Shown here: piece by piece, positions 12,963 through 18,963 of the stretch
How the letters are laid out: each line of letters begins with the position of its first letter
Position numbering within the stretch: position 1 is the first letter of the stretch
From: JASFQI01 sp050115555
GTDB taxonomy: Bacteria; Desulfobacterota; DSM-4660; Desulfatiglandales; HGW-15
Direction: 5' to 3'
Assembly: GCA_050115555.1 (NCBI GenBank)
Contig: JASFQI010000059.1
Location: 1 to 18,963, forward strand
Length of the DNA: 18,963 nt
Program-made: the position numbers and the translations under genes
The notes under the pieces: model-generated
Seen by the model: only the letters and a program-made list of their open reading frames with translations
What the model was told of the DNA's origin: nothing
Databases searched by the model: none

Positions 12963-15134
12963 ATGGAAACGCCGCCGATGCAATGGAAAGAACGAGACTA
13001 CTGCGGAGCGCTGGGACCGGATGATCTCGGACGTGACGTCCTCCTCATGGGCTGGGTGGATGCCATACGGGACCACGGACACCTCCTTTTCATCCACTTG
13101 CGCGACATCACGGGCATCGTGCAGGTCGTGTTCCACCCCGATGCCGGGGAGGACCTGTTCCGCGTGGCGGAGACCCTTCGCAGTGAGTATGTGATCGGAA
13201 TCCGTGGGAAAGTGACGGCTCGCGATGAGGGAACCGAAAACCCGCATCTCAAGACCGGGACCGTGGAGGTGGCCGCCACCGAGGTGACCTTGCATGCCGT
13301 GTCCCTGCCCCTGCCGTTTCCCATCTCGGAAAAAGCGATCGTCTTCGGCGAGGAGGTCGCCTCCAACCCCGAGCGTGTGGACGAGGACCTGAGGCTGCGC
13401 TACCGGTACCTCGACCTGCGCCGCCCTTCCATGCAGCACTTTCTGCTCCAACGGAACGAGATCCTCAAGTGCATCCGCAGATATATGGACGAGCTGCGGT
13501 TCATCGAAGTGGAGACGCCCTTTCTAACCAAGAGCACGCCCGAGGGGGCGCGAGACTACCTTGTCCCCAGCCGCGTTCACCCGGGGCGGTTCTACGCTCT
13601 TCCCCAATCGCCCCAGCTCTTCAAGCAGATCCTCATGATGAGCGGCATGGATCGCTACTACCAGATTGCACGCTGCTTTCGAGATGAAGACCTGCGGCCT
13701 AACCGGCAGCCCGAGTTCACACAGCTGGACCTGGAAGCCGCCTTTATCGACGAGTCCTTTATTTACGAGGTTGTGGAAGAGCTCATTGTCCGCATGTTCG
13801 CCATTGGCGGCATCTCGCTGGAACGTCCTTTTCCACGCATGCCCCATGCGGAAGCCATGGCGCGATACGGCACCGACCGTCCGGACCTGCGCTTCGGCAT
13901 GCGCTTTGAAGAGGCGACCGACCTGCTCCGGGACACGCAGTATGGCATCTTCCGGAGCGTGATCGCCGCAGACGGTGTGATCAAGGGTTTCCGTGTGGAG
14001 GGCGGAGCCGACGCGCTCAGCAAGAACGTCCTTCAAAACGAGTACGCACAGAAGATCGTGCCCGCGTTCGGCGGAAAGGGAATGACCTGGATGAAGCACC
14101 TTCAGGGTGAGCTTCAGAGCAACATTGCCCAGTTCTTCTCTCCTGAGGAGCTGGCCGCACTGAGAGATCGATTCACGCTCCAAGACGGGGATGTCCTCCT
14201 GATGGTGGCGGATTCTTCACGGGAGCTTGCCAACGAGGTGCTGGGTCCGCTTCGGCTTCACGTGGCCGAGCGCCTGGGACGCATCCCCGATCACGTGTAC
14301 CGGCCGGTGTGGATTACGGATTTCCCGCTGTTCGAGCTCAAAGAGGACGAGCTCAGCAGTCAGCACCACCCCTTTACCATGCCGGACCGTTCGGATTTCG
14401 ACCCGTCCGACCGGAAGAATTTGCTCTCGCTCCGTTCCAGAGCCTACGACCTTGTCATGAACGGCGAGGAACTCGGAGGCGGGAGCATCCGCATCCATCG
14501 AATGGACATTCAGGAACGCGTATTTCAAGCCCTGGGCATGGGACCCGACGAGGTGGAGAGCAAGTTCGGGTTCTTTCTTCGGGCCCTGGAGTATGGCGCC
14601 CCGCCCCACGGGGGCCTCGCTCTCGGGCTCGACCGCGTCGCAGCCATGATCCTGGGAACCCCCTCCATACGGGACGTGATTGCTTTCCCCAAGAACCGGA
14701 GCGCGCTCTGTCCCCTGACCCGGGCGCCGTCCACGGCCGACCCTGCGCAGCTCGAGGAGCTCCATATCGCACCCGGCTCCCCGACCGAACCCCGGCCCCC
14801 GGAAAAAGAGGACGCCTTTGCCCGGGGAGGAACCCACACGGATGTCCGCATCTCCCGCGTCGAGGTGGCACACGTGGCCCGGCTGGCCCGGCTCCGGCTC
14901 ACCGACGATGAGATCGGGAGGTTCCGGGAGGATCTCGGGTCCGTGCTGGAATACGTGACCGCACTCGATGAACTCGACACCGACGGCGTTTCACCCATGA
15001 GCCACGTCCGGGAGGCCCGGAACATCTGGCGTGAGGATGTGGAGGAGATCCCTGAGGACCCCGCCGCCTTGCTGAAGGGCGCGCCCGAGAGAGAAGACGA
15101 CTACTTCAAGGTCCCGAAGATCCTGGAAGGATGA
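12963..15134 (+). CDS. aspS-gatC: Fusion of aspartyl-tRNA synthetase (non-discriminating type) with amidotransferase subunit GatC
   Basis: Residues 1-603 are a complete bacterial AspRS: an N-terminal OB fold, the flipping loop STPEGARDY, the QSPQLFKQ block, motif 2 CFRDEDLR followed by QPEFTQLDLE, the bacterial insertion domain, LGGGSIRIH, and motif 3 GLALGLDR. A charged, proline-rich linker (604-627) leads to a full GatC (628-723; VEVAHVARLARLRLTDDE through the C-terminal DDYFKVPKILEG). His38 (RDHG) and Gly90 (RDEG) match the positions that favour relaxed tRNA recognition in Pseudomonas aeruginosa AspRS; the discriminating Escherichia coli enzyme has Leu and Lys there. The protein should charge tRNA(Asn) with Asp and deliver it to GatA/GatB. 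No separate gatC is seen. gatA starts within the stop codon (ATGA overlap). ATG 12963 has no clear ribosome-binding site; ATG 12978 (MQWKERDYCG) fits family N-termini equally well. Confidence 0.95.
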   Translation: METPPMQWKERDYCGALGPDDLGRDVLLMGWVDAIRDHGHLLFIHLRDITGIVQVVFHPDAGEDLFRVAETLRSEYVIGIRGKVTARDEGTENPHLKTGTVEVAATEVTLHAVSLPLPFPISEKAIVFGEEVASNPERVDEDLRLRYRYLDLRRPSMQHFLLQRNEILKCIRRYMDELRFIEVETPFLTKSTPEGARDYLVPSRVHPGRFYALPQSPQLFKQILMMSGMDRYYQIARCFRDEDLRPNRQPEFTQLDLEAAFIDESFIYEVVEELIVRMFAIGGISLERPFPRMPHAEAMARYGTDRPDLRFGMRFEEATDLLRDTQYGIFRSVIAADGVIKGFRVEGGADALSKNVLQNEYAQKIVPAFGGKGMTWMKHLQGELQSNIAQFFSPEELAALRDRFTLQDGDVLLMVADSSRELANEVLGPLRLHVAERLGRIPDHVYRPVWITDFPLFELKEDELSSQHHPFTMPDRSDFDPSDRKNLLSLRSRAYDLVMNGEELGGGSIRIHRMDIQERVFQALGMGPDEVESKFGFFLRALEYGAPPHGGLALGLDRVAAMILGTPSIRDVIAFPKNRSALCPLTRAPSTADPAQLEELHIAPGSPTEPRPPEKEDAFARGGTHTDVRISRVEVAHVARLARLRLTDDEIGRFREDLGSVLEYVTALDELDTDGVSPMSHVREARNIWREDVEEIPEDPAALLKGAPEREDDYFKVPKILEG

Positions 15135-16573
15135 CCATGGCCCTGTGCGACGAAAACGCCGTCACCCTGGCACGCTTGCTTCGAAAGGGGGACCTCAGCG
15201 CCCGCGAGCTCGCGGAATCCGTGTTCGAGCGGATCGAGGAGAGGGAAGGGACCACGAACGCCTTCATCACCCTCACCCGTGAGGAGGCCATGACCGCAGC
15301 CGACCGGGCCGATCGGCTCCTCAAGGACCGCGACACGTCTCCTGCGCCCCTGACCGGGCTCCCTCTGGCCCTCAAAGACAACCTCTGCACCCGGGGGATT
15401 CGAACCACCTGCGCCTCTCGTATCCTGGAGAACCACGTCCCTGTGTATGATGCCACAGCCGTTCGCCGCGCCATCGAAGCCGGGGCCGTGGTCGTGGGCA
15501 AGACCAACCTGGATCAGTTCGGTATGGGCTCCTCCACGGAGAACAGCGTGTACGGGCCCGCGCGAAATCCGCTCGACCCGACGCGCGTCCCCGGCGGTTC
15601 GAGCGGGGGATCCGCGGCAGCGCTGGCCGCCGGGGAGACGGTCCTGGCCCTGGGAACCGACACGGGCGGGTCCATCCGGCTCCCTGCGGCGTACTGCGGT
15701 GTGGTGGGCATCAAGCCCAGCTACGGACGGGTCAGCCGGTACGGGCTGATCTCCTATGCGTCCAGCCTGGACCAGATTGGACCCCTGGCCCGGTGCGTGG
15801 AGGACTGCGCCCTGCTTCTCGAAAGCCTTTGCGGCCGGGACCCCCGGGACTCTACGTCATCGAGCGAGCCGGTCCCCCGGTTTTCCTCCTCCCTGGAAAT
15901 GGGTGTTCAGGGGCTTCGGATCGGTATCCCCTCCGAGTTCTTCGTGGAAGGGCTGGACCCCGATATTCGGGACCGCATCCTGGGGACCGTCCGTGCCCTG
16001 GAACAGGAAGGGGCGGAGATTCGCGAAATCTCACTGCCCCACACGCGGTATGCGATCAGCGCCTACTACCTCATTGCCACGGCCGAGGCGAGCAGCAACC
16101 TGGCCCGATACGACGGCGTGAAGTACGGACTGCGTGCCGCGAGTGGATACGACGACGTAGTGGGCATGATCGAGGCCACCCGGGCCGAGGGGTTCAGCCT
16201 TGAGGTCAAGCGCCGCATCATGCTGGGGAGCTACGTCCTTTCCGCAGGGTACTACGATGCCCACTACCTCAAGGCCCAGAAGGTTCGGCGGCTTGTCAAG
16301 GAGGATTACGAGCGCGCCTTTCATGAGGTGGACTGTATCATCACCCCGGTCTCTCCCTGCCTGCCCTTCCGGCTGGGCGAGAAGATAGAGGACCCGCTCC
16401 AGATGTACCTGGTGGACGTGTACACTGCACCCCTCAATATGGCCGGGCTGCCTGGCATGAGCGTCCCCTGCGGCCGAGTGGGGCGTCTTCCGGTGGGACT
16501 TCAGATCATTGGGCCCGCGTTTGACGAAGCCACCGTGCTGCGCGTGGGGTATGCGGTTGAGAAAACCGTGTGA
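15131..16573 (+). CDS. gatA: Asp-tRNA(Asn)/Glu-tRNA(Gln) amidotransferase subunit A
   Basis: GatA is the amidase-signature subunit: it frees ammonia from glutamine for amidation of misacylated tRNA on GatB. The Lys-cisSer-Ser triad is complete and correctly spaced: Lys82 (PLALKDN), Ser157 (RVPGGSSGGSAA) and Ser181 (GTDTGGSIRLPA), giving spacings of 75 and 24 residues as in Staphylococcus aureus GatA. IKPSYGRVSRYGLISYASSLDQIGP is typical of GatA rather than of other amidases. Length, 480 residues, is normal. The ATG at 15131 overlaps the aspS-gatC stop, implying translational coupling. The next in-frame ATG at 15137 has better spacing from GGAAGG and may be the true start. gatB follows after a 183-bp repeat-filled gap. 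Confidence 0.97.
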   Translation: MTMALCDENAVTLARLLRKGDLSARELAESVFERIEEREGTTNAFITLTREEAMTAADRADRLLKDRDTSPAPLTGLPLALKDNLCTRGIRTTCASRILENHVPVYDATAVRRAIEAGAVVVGKTNLDQFGMGSSTENSVYGPARNPLDPTRVPGGSSGGSAAALAAGETVLALGTDTGGSIRLPAAYCGVVGIKPSYGRVSRYGLISYASSLDQIGPLARCVEDCALLLESLCGRDPRDSTSSSEPVPRFSSSLEMGVQGLRIGIPSEFFVEGLDPDIRDRILGTVRALEQEGAEIREISLPHTRYAISAYYLIATAEASSNLARYDGVKYGLRAASGYDDVVGMIEATRAEGFSLEVKRRIMLGSYVLSAGYYDAHYLKAQKVRRLVKEDYERAFHEVDCIITPVSPCLPFRLGEKIEDPLQMYLVDVYTAPLNMAGLPGMSVPCGRVGRLPVGLQIIGPAFDEATVLRVGYAVEKTV

Positions 16574-16756
16574 AGGTGTAGGTGTAGGTGAAAGGAAAGG
16601 GCGTGATCCGTTGATCGTGGCTCGTGAATCGTGGATCAGGTATCGGGGAAAGCCGTTATTCGTTGCTTCGGCAGTTATCTACCGGTGGTTTTGCTTTTCC
16701 CTTAACACCTTAACAGCTCAACAGCTTAACAGCTCGGGCCCGGAGGGCCCGTAAGC
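16574..16756 (+). repeat. Intergenic repeat between gatA and gatB, ending in a ribosome-binding hairpin
   Basis: This gap contains GTGTAGGTGTAGGTG, CGTGGCTCGTGAATCGTGG (about 16617-16635), a CTTAACACCTTAACAGC tract (about 16701-16717) and AACAGCTTAACAGC. Related words occur at 3571-3620 and 18770-18950. It ends with GGGCCC-GGA-GGGCCC (16736-16750), whose loop and 3' arm contain the GGAGG ribosome-binding site of gatB, 10 bases before its ATG. A repeat-derived leader therefore interrupts the otherwise tight gat operon. Confidence 0.65.
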
Positions 16757-18217
16757 ATGGACTACGACGTCATCATCTGTTTCGAAGTGCACGCGGAGCT
16801 CGGCACTCGGACCAAGCTCTTCTGCGGTTGCCCCAACCGGGTCGACGCGCCGCCCAACTCGTGCATCTGCCCGGTCTGCACGGGACAGCCGGGTGCCCTG
16901 CCCGTACTGAACGAAAAGGCGGTGGAGTATTGCGTGCGCGCCGGTCTTGCCCTCCACTGCGATATCCGCCCGGACTCCTGTTTTGCCCGCAAGAATTACT
17001 TCTACCCGGATCTTCCCAAGGGCTATCAAATCTCTCAGTATGAGCGGCCGTTTTGCGAAAACGGCCGCCTGGAAATCACCGGGGACGACGGGCTCCCCTA
17101 TGCCGTGGGAATCAAGCGGATTCACCTGGAGGAGGATGCAGGAAAGCTCATCCACTCCTCCGACTCCCTGGAAGAGGCGGACCACAGCCTCGTGGATTTC
17201 AACCGGGCCTGCGTACCTCTGATCGAGATCGTGGCAGATCACACTCGAAATCCGCTTCGATCGGTCCGCGAGGCCCGCACCTACCTGGAAAAGCTTCGCC
17301 AGGTGCTCCGCTACATCGGTGTGAGTGATTGCAGCATGGAAAAAGGCCAGTTCCGATGCGATGTCAACGTGAGCCTTCGCCCCAAGGGATCGCAGGAGTT
17401 CGGCGATCGCGCCGAGGTCAAGAACATGGCTTCGTTCCGGTTCGTTGCCGAGGCGATCACGTATGAGATCGAACGCCAGGCCGAACTTCTGGATGCCGGC
17501 AAGCCCGTGTTACAGGAAACCCGCCTCTTTGACGAGGCCCGTAAAATCACCCTTCCCATGCGCAGCAAGGAAGATGCGCCGGACTATCGCTACTTCCCGG
17601 ACCCGGACCTCGTGGACGTTCACCTGGATCGATCCTATGTGGAGGCTGTGAGGGAAACTCTGCCCGAGCTCCCGGATGACCGGGTGAACCGTCTCGTCCG
17701 CGAGCACCGCATTCCTTTGGAGGATGCCGCGGTCCTGACTCGGGATCGAGAGGTCTCCGACTTTTTCGATCGTTGCGTGCCGTATTGCGACGATGCGGCC
17801 CGCTTGGGCCGTTGGATCCTAAAGGACCTGTTCAAGCTTCTGAACGCGGCCTCCCTGACCATGGATGCCTGCCCCGTGGCCCCTGAAACGTTTACCCGGC
17901 TTGTGAACCTCGTATCCCGGAAAGCCCTGACCGAGCAGGCGGCCCGTAAGGTGCTCGAGGAGGTGTTCAGAACCGGGAAGGATCCCGAGGCCGTTGTGGA
18001 GGAAAAAGGCCTGAGATCCATTCAGGATGAGGGCGTTCTGGAGGACATCGTGGCGCAGGTGATGGAAGAGCACGTTGAAGTGGTGAAGAAAATTCAGGCA
18101 GGGCAGCAGGAGCCGATCCACTTTCTGGTGGGACAAGTGATGAAGAAAACCTCGGGGCGGGCAAATGCCGGGATGGTCAGGGAAATCCTGAGCCGCAATC
18201 TGGGCCTCGAGGCGTAA
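16757..18217 (+). CDS. gatB: Asp-tRNA(Asn)/Glu-tRNA(Gln) amidotransferase subunit B
   Basis: GatB binds the misacylated tRNA, activates the Asp or Glu side chain with ATP and amidates it with ammonia channelled from GatA. The 486 residues begin with the family block CFEVHAELGTRTKLFCGC and VCTGQPGALPVLNEKAVEY; Cys23, Cys25, Cys38 and Cys41 form the expected zinc site. Further signatures are ARKNYFYPDLPKGYQISQY, IHLEEDAGK, DFNRACVPLIEIV, DVNVSLRP and EVKNMASFRF. The helical cradle and YqeY-like tail close the protein (FLVGQVMKKTSGRANAGMVREIL). The start at 16757 has GGAGG 10 bases upstream inside a small hairpin. It follows aspS-gatC and gatA, completing the transamidation pathway. The next gene converges only 9 bp after the stop. 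Confidence 0.97.
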   Translation: MDYDVIICFEVHAELGTRTKLFCGCPNRVDAPPNSCICPVCTGQPGALPVLNEKAVEYCVRAGLALHCDIRPDSCFARKNYFYPDLPKGYQISQYERPFCENGRLEITGDDGLPYAVGIKRIHLEEDAGKLIHSSDSLEEADHSLVDFNRACVPLIEIVADHTRNPLRSVREARTYLEKLRQVLRYIGVSDCSMEKGQFRCDVNVSLRPKGSQEFGDRAEVKNMASFRFVAEAITYEIERQAELLDAGKPVLQETRLFDEARKITLPMRSKEDAPDYRYFPDPDLVDVHLDRSYVEAVRETLPELPDDRVNRLVREHRIPLEDAAVLTRDREVSDFFDRCVPYCDDAARLGRWILKDLFKLLNAASLTMDACPVAPETFTRLVNLVSRKALTEQAARKVLEEVFRTGKDPEAVVEEKGLRSIQDEGVLEDIVAQVMEEHVEVVKKIQAGQQEPIHFLVGQVMKKTSGRANAGMVREILSRNLGLEA

Positions 18218-18226
18218 AAACAGAAC

Positions 18227-18532
18227 CTATGCCCGAGCCCGCCGCATTTGGCCGAGAGAGCGAAACCGGGCCGTCTTGACGGCGATCAGCTTTCTCAGGT
18301 CTTCCAGGTGCCCGTAAGGCAGCTGTTTCATCACGTCGGAGAGCTTCTCGTCGAACCGGCTCAAGATACCCTCAGTGGAGGGGTAATCGACCTCCCCGAG
18401 GATCTCGATCTCGGCCCGAATTCGCTTACACATCTTCATTCGGTCGATGCGATCGAGATTCGAGATCAGGTTCAGCCCCTTTTCGAGCATATCCCGAATC
18501 TCCTCCAATTCCTCACGCTTCAACCGGTTCAT
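18227..18532 (-). CDS. Small helical protein of unknown function
   Basis: I do not recognise this gene. ATG 18532 has an excellent ribosome-binding site (GGAGGTGCGAC), and the reading frame from it gives 101 residues: MNRLKREELEEIRDMLEKGL at the N-terminus, YPSTEGILSRFDEKLSD in the middle, and a basic tail ending GQMRRARA. The composition is charged and strongly helical, with possible short coiled coils, no Cys and no membrane segment. The frame is open for 52 further codons upstream, but that extension has the composition of untranslated DNA. It converges on gatB with a 9-bp gap and no terminator between. A possible sigma-70 promoter lies at 18698-18726. Context does not suggest a function. 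Confidence 0.75.
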   Translation of the reverse strand: MNRLKREELEEIRDMLEKGLNLISNLDRIDRMKMCKRIRAEIEILGEVDYPSTEGILSRFDEKLSDVMKQLPYGHLEDLRKLIAVKTARFRSLGQMRRARA

Positions 18533-18697
18533 GTCGCACCTCCAAAGGCCTCCGGCCGGAAAGGGTTCTCCCTTACGAAGCCGCATGCTCCTGTGCAGAC
18601 ACGGCAAGTTACACCCTGCAACCACGATTCCTGAATCGCAGGATGGCCGAGCTGTCTGAGTTTCCATGAAGAATGAGGGAAGAAACACTTATATTTA

Positions 18698-18726
18698 AAT
18701 TTAGCAAAAATCAGCCATTTTTGCAA
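18698..18726 (-). promoter_or_regulatory. Possible sigma-70 promoter of the small helical protein gene, with an operator-like palindrome
   Basis: On the minus strand TTGCAA (18721-18726), a 17-bp spacer and TAAATT (18698-18703) form a moderate -35/-10 pair in a locally AT-rich stretch. The perfect inverted repeat GCAAAAAT-CAGCC-ATTTTTGC (18704-18724) fills the spacer and overlaps the -35 box, a position suited to a repressor. Both boxes match consensus at only 4 of 6 positions. Confidence 0.4.
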
Positions 18727-18766
18727 CAAATTTATCTCTTTTTTCTTGGGCTTGCCAATCAAAGGC

Positions 18767-18963
18767 CGTGACTCGTGTTCGTGGCTCGTGGTTCGTAATT
18801 CAGGTGTCGGGTATCGGGGCTCAGAGGCCAGGTTCAAGGAGAAAGGGAAAAGGTGAAAGGATCGAGGGGGGTGAGGCAGGATTAAGGATTGAAGGGGTAA
18901 GGGGTAAAAAGGCGTGATTCGTGGTTCGTTTTCCCTCAACACCCAACACCTCGGGCTCGGAGG
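18767..18963 (+). repeat. Intergenic repeat cluster at the right window edge
   Basis: No gene is visible. The stretch has GTGTTCGTGGCTCGTGGTTCG (about 18775-18795), then GGATTAAGGATTGAAGGGG (18879-18897), GTGATTCGTGGTTCGTTTTCC (about 18914-18934), CAACACC words, and finally CTCGGGCTCGGAGG at the very end. The 18879-18950 part closely matches 3533-3610. The terminal GGAGG resembles the repeat-borne ribosome-binding site before gatB, so a plus-strand gene may begin just past the window. Confidence 0.6.

Noticed and set aside
18533..18688. A 52-residue N-terminal extension of the small helical protein.
   Set aside because: The ATG at 18532 has a strong ribosome-binding site, and the upstream residues do not continue the helical composition.
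1..18963. tRNA, rRNA, T-box, glutamine riboswitch and CRISPR array.
   Set aside because: No cloverleaf with a GGTTCGAATCC-like arm, no T-box sequence, no regularly spaced repeat-spacer units were found on reading both strands; small or divergent RNAs cannot be excluded by eye.

Overview
The window is about 19 kb of GC-rich bacterial chromosome devoted almost wholly to ammonia assimilation and amide-nitrogen transfer. Gene content, sigma-54 promoters, a GSI-alpha/GSI-beta pair, GatCAB with a non-discriminating-type AspRS, and intergenic repeats built from short TTAAGGATT-, CGTGGTTCGTG- and CGATNN-like words all fit a Desulfobacterota (deltaproteobacterial, Syntrophobacter-like) genome. That placement is inference, since there is no rRNA or other phylogenetic marker in the window.

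Left half, minus strand, read right to left: glutamine synthetase GSI-beta with an adenylylation tyrosine (12231-10798); a very long GlnE adenylyltransferase carrying an extra N-terminal pair of ACT-like sensor domains (10669-6752); a second glutamine synthetase of GSI-alpha type without the adenylylation tyrosine (6458-5097); a class II aminoacyl-tRNA-synthetase paralogue resembling AsnA-like asparagine synthetase (4932-3700); and the large subunit of glutamate synthase, gltB, cut by the window edge (3489-1). Both glutamine synthetase genes have a near-perfect sigma-54 promoter (TGGCAC-N5-TTGCT). A shared motif pair (TTCCTAC and ACAATTTTGT-A/C-GG) lies at the same offset upstream of each promoter to within 1 bp, which suggests one enhancer-binding activator for both.

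Right half, plus strand: an AspRS fused in frame to GatC (12963-15134), gatA overlapping it by 4 bp (15131-16573), and gatB (16757-18217). The AspRS has the His and Gly residues associated with non-discriminating enzymes. The fusion therefore looks like a covalent Asn-transamidosome, tying Asp-tRNA(Asn) formation to its amidation. A small unidentified helical protein (18532-18227, minus) converges on gatB.

Functionally the genes form a chain: ammonia to glutamine (two differently regulated synthetases, one controlled by GlnE), glutamine to glutamate (GltB), aspartate to asparagine (AsnA-like), and glutamine amide nitrogen to Asn-tRNA (AspRS-GatC/GatA/GatB). The most unusual items are the AspRS-GatC fusion, the ACT-GlnE fusion, and the matched sigma-54/enhancer architecture. 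Intergenic gaps are filled with repeat-like DNA; one repeat appears to have supplied the start of glnE and another the ribosome-binding site of gatB. No tRNA, rRNA, CRISPR array, transposase or phage gene was seen.
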